Assembly (NCBI RefSeq): GCF_009731355.2
Contig: NZ_AP022810.1
Span: forward strand, 2,074,001 to 2,138,000
From: Desulfuromonas sp. AOP6
GTDB taxonomy: Bacteria > Desulfobacterota > Desulfuromonadia > Desulfuromonadales > SZUA-540
Length of the DNA stretch: 64,000 nt
Direction of reading: 5' to 3'
The first letter of the stretch is position 1. Each line of letters starts with the position of its first letter. Shown here in pieces: positions 57,759 to 64,000 of the stretch. The notes under the pieces were generated by a model that worked only from the letters and a program-made list of their open reading frames with translations, did no database searches and was not told the origin of the DNA. Position numbers and translations under genes: made by a program.

Positions 57759-59257
57759 GGACTCGTTCGCAAAACGGGATCAGGTGAGAGAGGATTCTCT
57801 GGGTCTGACACAAAGATGCCCTGGCTTTCAAGGAGTAGCCCTGTGACCCGCAGGTATTCCGTTGCGCTTCGGTTATAGTCAACCAAGGCAAGGGTATGCT
57901 CGGTGCGGGCCCGTGAAAGGTCTTCTTCGCCCTCTAATACGTCACGGGTGGTGGCAAGCCCGACCTCTTTGCGCTTAAGAAGGATATGCAGTTTTTCTTC
58001 GGCGAGAGCCTTGCCGAGTTCGGTAACCTCGATTCTCTTTCGACTGACTTCCAAGGTGAGTACAGCCTGCCGAATCTCACGGCGAACTTCCTGCTTCTTC
58101 TGGGCTAGCAGAGCCTCCTGGCTTTTACGCAGCAGGGCGCTTTTGCGCACTTCGTAGCGGGCGGCACGATTGCCCAGCGGATACGAAAGGGTTAAGCCAA
58201 CCTCCCAGTTTTCAAAATCTCCCGAAGCCGTTTCCTCGTGGCTGTCGGCGTAACCATCCCCCAACCCTTTGTATCCGTAGCTGGCCACCAGATCGACAGC
58301 GGGAAGTTGCTGATTTCTCGCCAGGCTGTTTTCGAGCTCAAGTTTTTCGAGCTGGCGGCGGTGGCGCTGAATTTCCGGACGCCGGAGCAAGGCCTGCTGG
58401 TAGCCCTTTTCTTCATCAACGGCAAAGACAGGGACCGCCATGGTGGTTTCCCCCAATACGGGTGGAGCATCGGCGGCCAATAGAACAGTCAATGCGTCCA
58501 AGGCATCGCGATAGGCCTGCTGCGCCTCCAAAAGTTCTCTTTCGCGGACATTAAGGCCAACCTCAGCTTCCAGGATCTCATGCCGCGGCAAGACCTCAGC
58601 CTTAACACGGGCCTTATTCTCCTCCAGAACCTGGCGCGCAAGCAATACGGAAGCCTCACGCGTCAACAGAGTTTCGCGCAGACCCAAGGCCTGAAAATAG
58701 GTATCGCGCACCTGGGCTACGAGCACGGAAGCTTTGGACAGTAGATCTTCGAGGGAAGTTTCACGTTCCTTGGCAGCAAAAATAATAGCCTGTTCGGTAG
58801 GCAGTACCCCAAAGTTTTTCAGGAGAGGTTGGCGTAAGGTCAGCGCCACCTCGCTGGTATAGGCCGGGTTGATGGCGCCAGCCGGATCGTCATCCTGTCG
58901 ACGGGAAGCATAGACCAGCCCGACATCGGCTCCACTGGGAAGCTTCTGCAGGAGAGAAAAGGACAGCTGCCGATAACGACTTTCCGCCCCCCTGACCGAA
59001 GGGGTATAGAAAAGGTTGAGGGGCTCTTGCCCTTGTCCTTCGCTGAAGGAGAGTTCAGCGTGGGGATCGTAGAGGCCGAATCCCTTCAGCTCCAACGCGC
59101 GGCTGGCCCGATGTTGGAGCTGCTGCGCCTTGAGATCGAGATTACGTTCGATGACGAGACGTTGTGCCTGCGCCAAATCAAGAGAAATGGGGGGTTCTGC
59201 CCAAGCATCCTCCTGGAAAACGACCAGTGCTATCAAAAGAAAACAAAAGCTTCTCAT
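57755..59257 (-). CDS. TolC-family outer-membrane efflux protein
   Basis: A 500-residue protein. Signal peptide (MRSFCFLLIALVVFQEDAWA), then the duplicated TolC/OEP pattern: SLDLAQAQRLVIERNLDLKA early in the first half, VALTLRQPLLKNFGVLPTEQ, and in the second half ALLRRPEIQRHRRQLEKLEL, NQQLPAVDLVASYGYKG, VGLTLSYPLGNRAARYEVRK and LQLKR-like heptads. It should form a trimeric channel for an RND, ABC or MFS pump, but no pump or fusion-protein gene is adjacent. Both ends overlap neighbours by four bases (the unknown 133-residue gene upstream, mqnA downstream), so it is in the middle of an operon. Confidence 0.9.
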   Translation of the reverse strand: MRSFCFLLIALVVFQEDAWAEPPISLDLAQAQRLVIERNLDLKAQQLQHRASRALELKGFGLYDPHAELSFSEGQGQEPLNLFYTPSVRGAESRYRQLSFSLLQKLPSGADVGLVYASRRQDDDPAGAINPAYTSEVALTLRQPLLKNFGVLPTEQAIIFAAKERETSLEDLLSKASVLVAQVRDTYFQALGLRETLLTREASVLLARQVLEENKARVKAEVLPRHEILEAEVGLNVRERELLEAQQAYRDALDALTVLLAADAPPVLGETTMAVPVFAVDEEKGYQQALLRRPEIQRHRRQLEKLELENSLARNQQLPAVDLVASYGYKGLGDGYADSHEETASGDFENWEVGLTLSYPLGNRAARYEVRKSALLRKSQEALLAQKKQEVRREIRQAVLTLEVSRKRIEVTELGKALAEEKLHILLKRKEVGLATTRDVLEGEEDLSRARTEHTLALVDYNRSATEYLRVTGLLLESQGIFVSDPENPLSPDPVLRTSP

Positions 59258-59655
59258 TGAAAATCGATACGGGCGATGTCGCTGGCGCGAATCTGGTAGT
59301 TACCGTAGGAGGTTTTCCCATAGAACATGGCCCTTTTTCGGCTGGTGACTTTAAGAGTTTCTCCCGTTTTCAGGGCCAGTAGAGTGTGAACATTTTCCCC
59401 ACTGATATCGCCAAATTCGACCGATTTGAGGTTCCGGAAAAAAACCGTCACCTTGCCGTCACCCAACCATCCCTCGAAGTACGTGTTTCCATCCATGGAA
59501 AACTGGGATACCCCCGACCTTGTGCCGCTGCGATCCTGCAGACTGACAGTATAATTTTCGTCAGGTTCGGGAACCGAACCCTGCGGACCGCCTCCCATGC
59601 CCAGCAGAATCAGAGCACCCAGGGCGATAAAAACGGACAGCCACAGACGTTTCAT
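59254..59655 (-). CDS. Small secreted protein of unknown function
   Basis: A 133-residue protein with an N-terminal signal/anchor (MKRLWLSVFIALGALILLGM) and a beta-rich mature part (YTVSLQDRSGTRSGVSQFSM, GKVTVFFRNLKSVEFGDISG, VHTLLALKTGETLKVTSRKR, YGNYQIRASDIARIDF). No cysteine, so it is not a lipoprotein; I see no known domain. The alternating pattern suggests a small beta-barrel or SH3-like fold. AAAGGAGA precedes the ATG. It overlaps the TolC gene by four bases, which suggests a periplasmic partner or an accessory of that export channel. Confidence 0.75.
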   Translation of the reverse strand: MKRLWLSVFIALGALILLGMGGGPQGSVPEPDENYTVSLQDRSGTRSGVSQFSMDGNTYFEGWLGDGKVTVFFRNLKSVEFGDISGENVHTLLALKTGETLKVTSRKRAMFYGKTSYGNYQIRASDIARIDFQ

Positions 59656-59700
59656 TATGGTCTCCTTTCGACATAGACGATTTTCAGCAGATACCGTGGC

Positions 59701-60558
59701 TCAATGACCACTTAGGGGATGCTGTGCAGATTCCTTGAAAGTCCAGTCCGGGTTCAGGTACCGGGCCGACGCAAGCTGTTGGGCCAAAGTCCACTCGGAT
59801 GAGGTGACCTCATCCGGCAGCAGTGTAATCTTAAGGCAGCGGGCAAAGGTCTCAATCAGTTGTAGCTCAAGCATATCAACCGTGAGAGGATGATCAAGCC
59901 AGCGATTGACCCAGCCTATCTTATGACCGTAGGCTGACACCCCCTGCCCTTCACAGGCCTCCACGCCAGGAGTCAAGACTCGATAGAGAATATCCAGATC
60001 CAGATCGACAGGAATCGAGCCATGCTGAAGAAAAACCCCCTCCCCTCTTTTCTGAGAGCTTCCAGCAATTTTACATCCCCGACACGTCAACTCATAATGA
60101 GACACGGCGGTAAAGCAGGCGCTTTCTGGGGGCGCTTCGAATCTTTTTTGGGCAGGCTGCCCGGGGCACAACTGGACATCGAGCCCGCAGGCCCTGAGGG
60201 TCTGCCCAACGATATCCGCAATAATCCTGTAACTGGACAAAAGTCCGGCCGGGAAAAGGGGCGTGCGGTCGGGAGAAACGACCGCGTAGGTGACCTCCCG
60301 GTCATGCAGCACCGCCCTTCCTCCTGTCATGCGCCGCACGATCTGAATTCCCAGTTCGGCACAGGCCGCCAGGTTAACGGCCAGGTTTGTTCTCTGTGCA
60401 TACCCCAGACTCACTGTCGCCGGCTGCCAGCGATAGAGCCTGAGTACTGGAGGCGACTGGCCAGAGCGGACAGCATGCCACAGGGCCTCATCCAGAGCCA
60501 TATTAAGCGGGCCTGAAAGCGGCCCGGTCTGCAGAAGCCGCCACGAAACCAAGCGCAC
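59701..60558 (-). CDS. Lipoate/biotin protein ligase-family protein
   Basis: A 285-residue soluble protein of the LplA/LipM/BirA catalytic superfamily: NMALDEALWHAVRSG, LRLYRWQPATVSLGYAQ, IQIVRRMTGGRAVLHDREVT, YAVVSPDRTPLF, the catalytic lysine in CRGCKIAGSSQKR, and LQHGSIPVDLD. RRMTGGRAVLH and KIAGSSQ match the ligand-binding motifs of lipoyl/octanoyl transferases. It may be an octanoyltransferase (LipM-type) or a lipoate ligase. The cysteine before the lysine region (CFTAVSHYEL) is compatible with a LipM-type nucleophile, but this is inferred. GTG start with a G-rich upstream. It is the first gene of the group ending with mqnA, preceded by a terminator. Confidence 0.88.
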   Translation of the reverse strand: MRLVSWRLLQTGPLSGPLNMALDEALWHAVRSGQSPPVLRLYRWQPATVSLGYAQRTNLAVNLAACAELGIQIVRRMTGGRAVLHDREVTYAVVSPDRTPLFPAGLLSSYRIIADIVGQTLRACGLDVQLCPGQPAQKRFEAPPESACFTAVSHYELTCRGCKIAGSSQKRGEGVFLQHGSIPVDLDLDILYRVLTPGVEACEGQGVSAYGHKIGWVNRWLDHPLTVDMLELQLIETFARCLKITLLPDEVTSSEWTLAQQLASARYLNPDWTFKESAQHPLSGH

Positions 60559-60568
60559 CCCCCAAAGA

Positions 60569-60597
60569 GAAAAAGCCAGGAAGACTCCTGACTTTTC
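60569..60597 (-). terminator. Terminator after accC
   Basis: In the minus sense AAAAGTCAGGA pairs with TCCTGGCTTTT around a three-base loop, with one mismatch (A/C) in the stem, followed by T-rich sequence. It lies eight bases after the accC stop and separates the acc operon from the ligase gene. Confidence 0.75.
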
Positions 60598-60604
60598 CCG
60601 TCTG

Positions 60605-61942
60605 CTAGAAGAACAGTCGTTCCATGAATCCGGTATCGACCTTGCCTTCTATAAAGTCCTTGTTGGCCATGATCCTCTGATGCAAGGAGATGGAAGTACG
60701 GATGCCCTCGATAATATATTCGTCCAGGGCGCGCGACATGCGCTGGATGGCTTCTTCGCGGGTATCTGCGTGTACGATGAGCTTGGCAATCATCGAATCG
60801 TAGTGGGGAAGAACCGTATACTTGTCATAAACGGCGCTGTCCACCCGCACGCCAAGACCACCAGGAGTGTGATAGCCATCGATCTTGCCGGGAGACGGCG
60901 TGAATTTCACGGGATCTTCGGCGTTGATTCGGCACTCGATGGCATGACCGTGGAATTTCACATCGGATTGCTTGTAGCGCAGGGGGATCCCGTAGGCCGA
61001 ACGGATCTGTTCCTTGATAATGTCGATGCCGGTGATCATCTCGGTAACGGGATGCTCTACCTGCACGCGGGTATTCATCTCCATGAAATAAAACTTACCA
61101 TCCTGGTCAAGGAGGAACTCCATGGTACCGACACTGGTATAGTTGACCGCCTTAGCTGCCGCCACGGCACACTCTCCCATCTTTTTACGGATGTCGGGGC
61201 TCAGCACCGGGCAGGGGGCCTCTTCGACCAGCTTCTGGTGACGACGCTGGATCGAGCAGTCACGCTCACCGAGATGAATAACGTTGCCATGCTTGTCAGC
61301 CATAATCTGGATTTCAACGTGGCGCGGCTTTTCACAGAACTTTTCAATGTAGACATCAGGGTTGCCAAAGCCGGCCTGGGCCTCGGAACGGGCGGCCGCG
61401 AAGGCATTGCCCAAAGAAGCCGGTGAATGAACCACCTTCATGCCGCGGCCACCACCACCGGCAGTCGCCTTGATAATGACGGGATAACCGATCTCTTCGG
61501 CGATGCGCTTGGCCTCTTCAACAGAGAAGACGCCTTCTTTGGTGCCAGGGAGAATGGGAACCCCAGCCTCGGTTACCGTCTGCCGTGCCCGAATCTTATC
61601 CCCCATGCGCCGCATGTTTTCAGGAGTCGGTCCGATGAAAGTAATGCCGCAATTGGCGCAGATCTCGGCGAATTCGGCATTCTCAGACAAAAAGCCGTAG
61701 CCGGGATGGATTGCCTCGGCATCGGTCACTTCGGCAGCGCTGATAATAGCCTGCATGTTGAGATAGCTTTCCGAGCTGGGAGCGGGGCCAATGCAGATGC
61801 TCTCGTCGGCCATTTTGACATGCAGGGCCTCATGGTCAGCCGTCGAGTGTACCGCAACGGTTTTGATCCCCATTTCCTTGCAGGCGCGAATGATGCGCAG
61901 AGCGATCTCTCCGCGGTTTGCGATCAGGATCTTGTGAAACAT
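60605..61942 (-). CDS. accC: Acetyl-CoA carboxylase biotin carboxylase subunit
   Basis: A 445-residue ATP-grasp enzyme that carboxylates biotin on AccB with bicarbonate and ATP. Visible are the N-terminal [20 protein letters not shown], the glycine loop [36 protein letters not shown], the ATP-grasp metal ligands around [20 protein letters not shown], and RINAEDP. Length and order are normal, and AGGAG precedes the ATG. It is downstream of accB with an 85-base gap and is the last gene of the aroQ-pepQ-accB-accC run. Confidence 0.98.
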   Translation of the reverse strand: MFHKILIANRGEIALRIIRACKEMGIKTVAVHSTADHEALHVKMADESICIGPAPSSESYLNMQAIISAAEVTDAEAIHPGYGFLSENAEFAEICANCGITFIGPTPENMRRMGDKIRARQTVTEAGVPILPGTKEGVFSVEEAKRIAEEIGYPVIIKATAGGGGRGMKVVHSPASLGNAFAAARSEAQAGFGNPDVYIEKFCEKPRHVEIQIMADKHGNVIHLGERDCSIQRRHQKLVEEAPCPVLSPDIRKKMGECAVAAAKAVNYTSVGTMEFLLDQDGKFYFMEMNTRVQVEHPVTEMITGIDIIKEQIRSAYGIPLRYKQSDVKFHGHAIECRINAEDPVKFTPSPGKIDGYHTPGGLGVRVDSAVYDKYTVLPHYDSMIAKLIVHADTREEAIQRMSRALDEYIIEGIRTSISLHQRIMANKDFIEGKVDTGFMERLFF

Positions 61943-62027
61943 GGATTATCTACTCCTATGAATGCTTCGATAGTCCGAAAGGGTCAGCAAGCGAGGTGCA
62001 GGCTGACTTCGGAGCGTCTTTCCCCAA

Positions 62028-62510
62028 TCAGAGCTTCTCGACCACGAAGAGAGGATCACCGAATTCCACGGGCTGGGCATTTTCTTTAAGAATTTCGATG
62101 ACCTTGCACTTGAAGTCCGCTTCGATCTCGTTCATCAGCTTCATCGCTTCCACAATGCAGAAGACCTGGCCTTTTTCAACCACGGAACCAACCTCGACAT
62201 AAGAGGCTGATTCAGGCGAAGGCGCCCGATAGAAAGTGCCGACAATAGGGGAATTGATGATTTCCTGGCGCTCACCGAGGGCCGTCCCGGCAGCGGGCGC
62301 CGCTGCAGGAGCGGGGGCGGCTGGAGCTTGCATGACAGGAGCGGCAGCTACGGCAGGAGCAGCCATTTGCGCTGGAGCGGCCACATGCACGATCTCCTGG
62401 GTTGTGCCACGACGGATGGAGATTTTTTCTTCCGTGTTCTCCATTTCGAATTCGGTGATATCCGTTTCGGTAACCATCTTGATCAATGTTTTGAGATCTT
62501 TGATATCCAT
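62028..62510 (-). CDS. accB: Biotin carboxyl carrier protein of acetyl-CoA carboxylase
   Basis: A 160-residue protein. The N-terminal helical segment (MDIKDLKTLIKMVTETDITE) is followed by an alanine/proline-rich flexible linker (about 44-76) and the C-terminal biotinyl domain with EAMKLMNE, Lys124 being the biotinylation site. It carries carboxyl groups between AccC and AccA/AccD. AGGAGG lies a few bases upstream of the ATG. In several relatives efp sits between pepQ and accB; here only 64 non-coding bases are present. Confidence 0.97.
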   Translation of the reverse strand: MDIKDLKTLIKMVTETDITEFEMENTEEKISIRRGTTQEIVHVAAPAQMAAPAVAAAPVMQAPAAPAPAAAPAAGTALGERQEIINSPIVGTFYRAPSPESASYVEVGSVVEKGQVFCIVEAMKLMNEIEADFKCKVIEILKENAQPVEFGDPLFVVEKL

Positions 62511-62574
62511 TTATATCCTCCTGTTATTTTTCTTTACACAAAGGGACGAACCACCTAGGGAGCGTGTCCCTGCA

Positions 62575-63669
62575 TCATGAAAGTCGGTCTGCCCTTCCAC
62601 CGGGGAGAGCCGTAAAGTTTTTTGGTATTTTAGTAAGAACCCGATAACCATCCCTGGTCACCAGCACCATATCCTCGATGCGCACCCCCCCGGTCCCAGG
62701 GATATATACGCCCGGTTCGATCGTAAAAACCATCCCTGCCGTGGCCACGTCATCACTTCGCGCCGACAGGGTGGGCGCCTCATGAACCTGCAAACCGACG
62801 CCGTGCCCGAGGCCGTGCCCGAAAAAATCACCATAACCATGGGCCAGGATGTGCTCACGGGCTGCTGCGTCAACATCCTGCAGTCGCACACCGGGACGCA
62901 CCATCTGCATGGCCCTGTCGTGCGCTTCCAGAACAATGTCATAAATATTTCGCAACCTGGACGAGACCTCACCGACGGCAAGCGTAACCGTTTCGTCGGA
63001 GTGATATCCAGCCAGACGCGTGCCAAAATCGATGGTAACAAGATCGCCCTCAGCGATTGCCTTATCCGAAGCGACTCCATGGGGCAATGCCCCGCGGATG
63101 CCGGAGGCGACAATCAGATCAAACGATCTGTCCTCCCCTCCCAGCCGCCGCATGGCAAATTCAAGAGCCAGGGCAATATCCCTTTCGGAAACTCCTGGCC
63201 TTATCTGGGGCAGCACCTCAAAAAACGCTTCAGAAGCAATAACGGCTGCTTTTTCGATGAAAGCGACCTCTTCATCCTGCTTGATCGTTCGCAAATCTCT
63301 GAGCTCTTTTCCGAGAGGAATCCAGTCCAGAGAGAGGTTGCTTTCCTTGAGGCGCTGAATTTCAGCGCAGGTCATCGACTCCGCTTCAAAGCCGACCCGA
63401 AGGCATCCTTCCGACAGAAGGAAGGATGTCACTCCTTCGGCCTTAAGCCGGTATTCCAGGACATCTCCCGTCTCCACCTGCTGACGGGCCTGCGAGGTAT
63501 AACGAGAATCGGTAAGAAAACACGTTTTCCCCCGAGTAAGGATCAAGGCTCCGTCCGATCCGGTAAACCCAGAGAGATAGCGGATATTGGCCAGTCCGGT
63601 AAAGAGCAAAGCGTCCAGTTTATGCTCCGCCAAAATAGCCTGTACGAAGGCGGTTCTGTCTTTTACCAT
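62575..63669 (-). CDS. M24-family aminopeptidase P / Xaa-Pro peptidase
   Basis: A 364-residue two-domain enzyme. The N-terminal creatinase-type domain ([35 protein letters not shown]) is followed by the pita-bread catalytic domain with all five metal ligands: Asp pair in [16 protein letters not shown], His in [16 protein letters not shown], Glu in FTIEPGVY and Glu in VRIEDMVLV. It releases N-terminal residues before proline. The length fits the short PepQ/YpdF-like form. It lies 26 bases downstream of aroQ and 64 bases upstream of accB on the same strand. Confidence 0.95.
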   Translation of the reverse strand: MVKDRTAFVQAILAEHKLDALLFTGLANIRYLSGFTGSDGALILTRGKTCFLTDSRYTSQARQQVETGDVLEYRLKAEGVTSFLLSEGCLRVGFEAESMTCAEIQRLKESNLSLDWIPLGKELRDLRTIKQDEEVAFIEKAAVIASEAFFEVLPQIRPGVSERDIALALEFAMRRLGGEDRSFDLIVASGIRGALPHGVASDKAIAEGDLVTIDFGTRLAGYHSDETVTLAVGEVSSRLRNIYDIVLEAHDRAMQMVRPGVRLQDVDAAAREHILAHGYGDFFGHGLGHGVGLQVHEAPTLSARSDDVATAGMVFTIEPGVYIPGTGGVRIEDMVLVTRDGYRVLTKIPKNFTALPGGRADRLS

Positions 63670-63695
63670 AACGGGCTTTTACCCTCAATAACTAT

Positions 63696-64000
63696 CTATT
63701 TCAGTCTCGCTAAAAGACCACGAATCGCCAATTGGTAGCCAAAGGTCCCAAGGCCGGCAATCTGCCCAAGGACGACAGGAGCCACATACGAGTGCCGCCT
63801 GAACTCTTCACGCGCATGCACATTGGAGAGATGAACCTCCACCGTGGGAATGGCAACCCCCGCAATGGCATCGCGAAGCGCTACACTGGTATGGGTCAGC
63901 CCTCCCGGATTGATGACCATCCCGGCAACACCTTCGTTCCGGGCAGCGTGGATACGGTCGATAAGAGCACCTTCATGATTTGATTGGAAAAACAAGAGGG
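63696..64000 (-). CDS. aroQ: Type II 3-dehydroquinate dehydratase, 5' end outside the window
   Basis: Partial: the last 101 codons or so are visible and the N-terminus runs off the window edge. Family segments seen are [38 protein letters not shown] (with the catalytic-region His/Ser/Arg), [20 protein letters not shown] and [14 protein letters not shown]. The enzyme dehydrates 3-dehydroquinate in the shikimate pathway. The visible Met at 63995 is internal, not the true start. It is the head of the aroQ-pepQ-accB-accC run. Confidence 0.95.
   Translation of the reverse strand, partial: LLFFQSNHEGALIDRIHAARNEGVAGMVINPGGLTHTSVALRDAIAGVAIPTVEVHLSNVHAREEFRRHSYVAPVVLGQIAGLGTFGYQLAIRGLLARLK

Overview
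The window reads as chromosomal core-genome DNA of a Gram-negative deltaproteobacterium, most likely of the Desulfuromonadales (Geobacter/Pelobacter/Desulfuromonas relatives). This is inferred from gene content and order, not from a search. The evidence is a hybrid type II secretion/type IV pilus operon with PilMNO-like parts and a cohesin-tailed secretin, receiver-DUF4388 proteins, a MqnA-type futalosine menaquinone gene, several lipoproteins typical of a diderm envelope, and an aroQ-pepQ-accB-accC arrangement. I saw no insertion sequence, prophage, integrase, CRISPR array or rRNA. One tRNA (Leu, anticodon TAA) is present.

Layout. 1-1508: enolase on the plus strand. 1593-5323: a minus-strand run with a Cas6-like RAMP protein, a small zinc-finger protein, FtsH and a membrane-anchored protein. 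5563-7489: tgt and a helical protein (plus). 7502-28927: a very long minus-strand block with an M48 lipoprotein protease, a PH-domain membrane protein, miaB, two multidomain receiver proteins, a PHP phosphoesterase, an M42 peptidase, guaB, guaA, a LuxR-type regulator, galE, a MazG-like hydrolase, a WYL regulator, an unknown gene, maf, dnaE, accA and rlpA. 29156-31488: typA and a 56-residue zinc-ribbon protein (plus). 31604-35127: four consecutive lipoprotein genes including an LpoB-like one (minus). 35316-37114: an Old Yellow Enzyme homologue and an AMMECR1 protein (plus).

37186-49129 is the most distinctive region. A subtilisin-like protease and a pseudopilin lie on the minus strand. A nine-gene secretion operon (gspF, gspE, pilM, pilN, pilO, pilP/gspC-like, secretin, two pseudopilins) runs divergently on the plus strand. 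Between them is a 534-base gap carrying paired 9-bp motifs, a short proline-rich frame and a row of hairpins that I could not assign to a known RNA family. The protease is an obvious candidate substrate, and its C-terminal Fn3-like domain appears to be split by a hydrophobic, Cys-Gly7 insertion.

49183-50664 encodes a PAS histidine kinase. 50696-54396 is an SbcCD pair with an unusual hook motif. 54454-56154 is a two-RCK potassium channel, followed by tRNA-Leu and a NUDIX gene. 56928-60558 is a minus-strand group: lipoate/biotin ligase family protein, small secreted protein, TolC, MqnA. 60605-64000 holds accC, accB, an M24 peptidase and a truncated aroQ.

Most of the window is housekeeping. The items most worth a second look are the protease/secretion locus and its leader RNA, the orphan Cas6-like gene, the CX6C hook in SbcC, the lipoprotein cluster and the GTGAGGCGTGAGG-type intergenic repeats. 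Coordinates marked as revised starts were chosen from ribosome binding sites and family N-termini.
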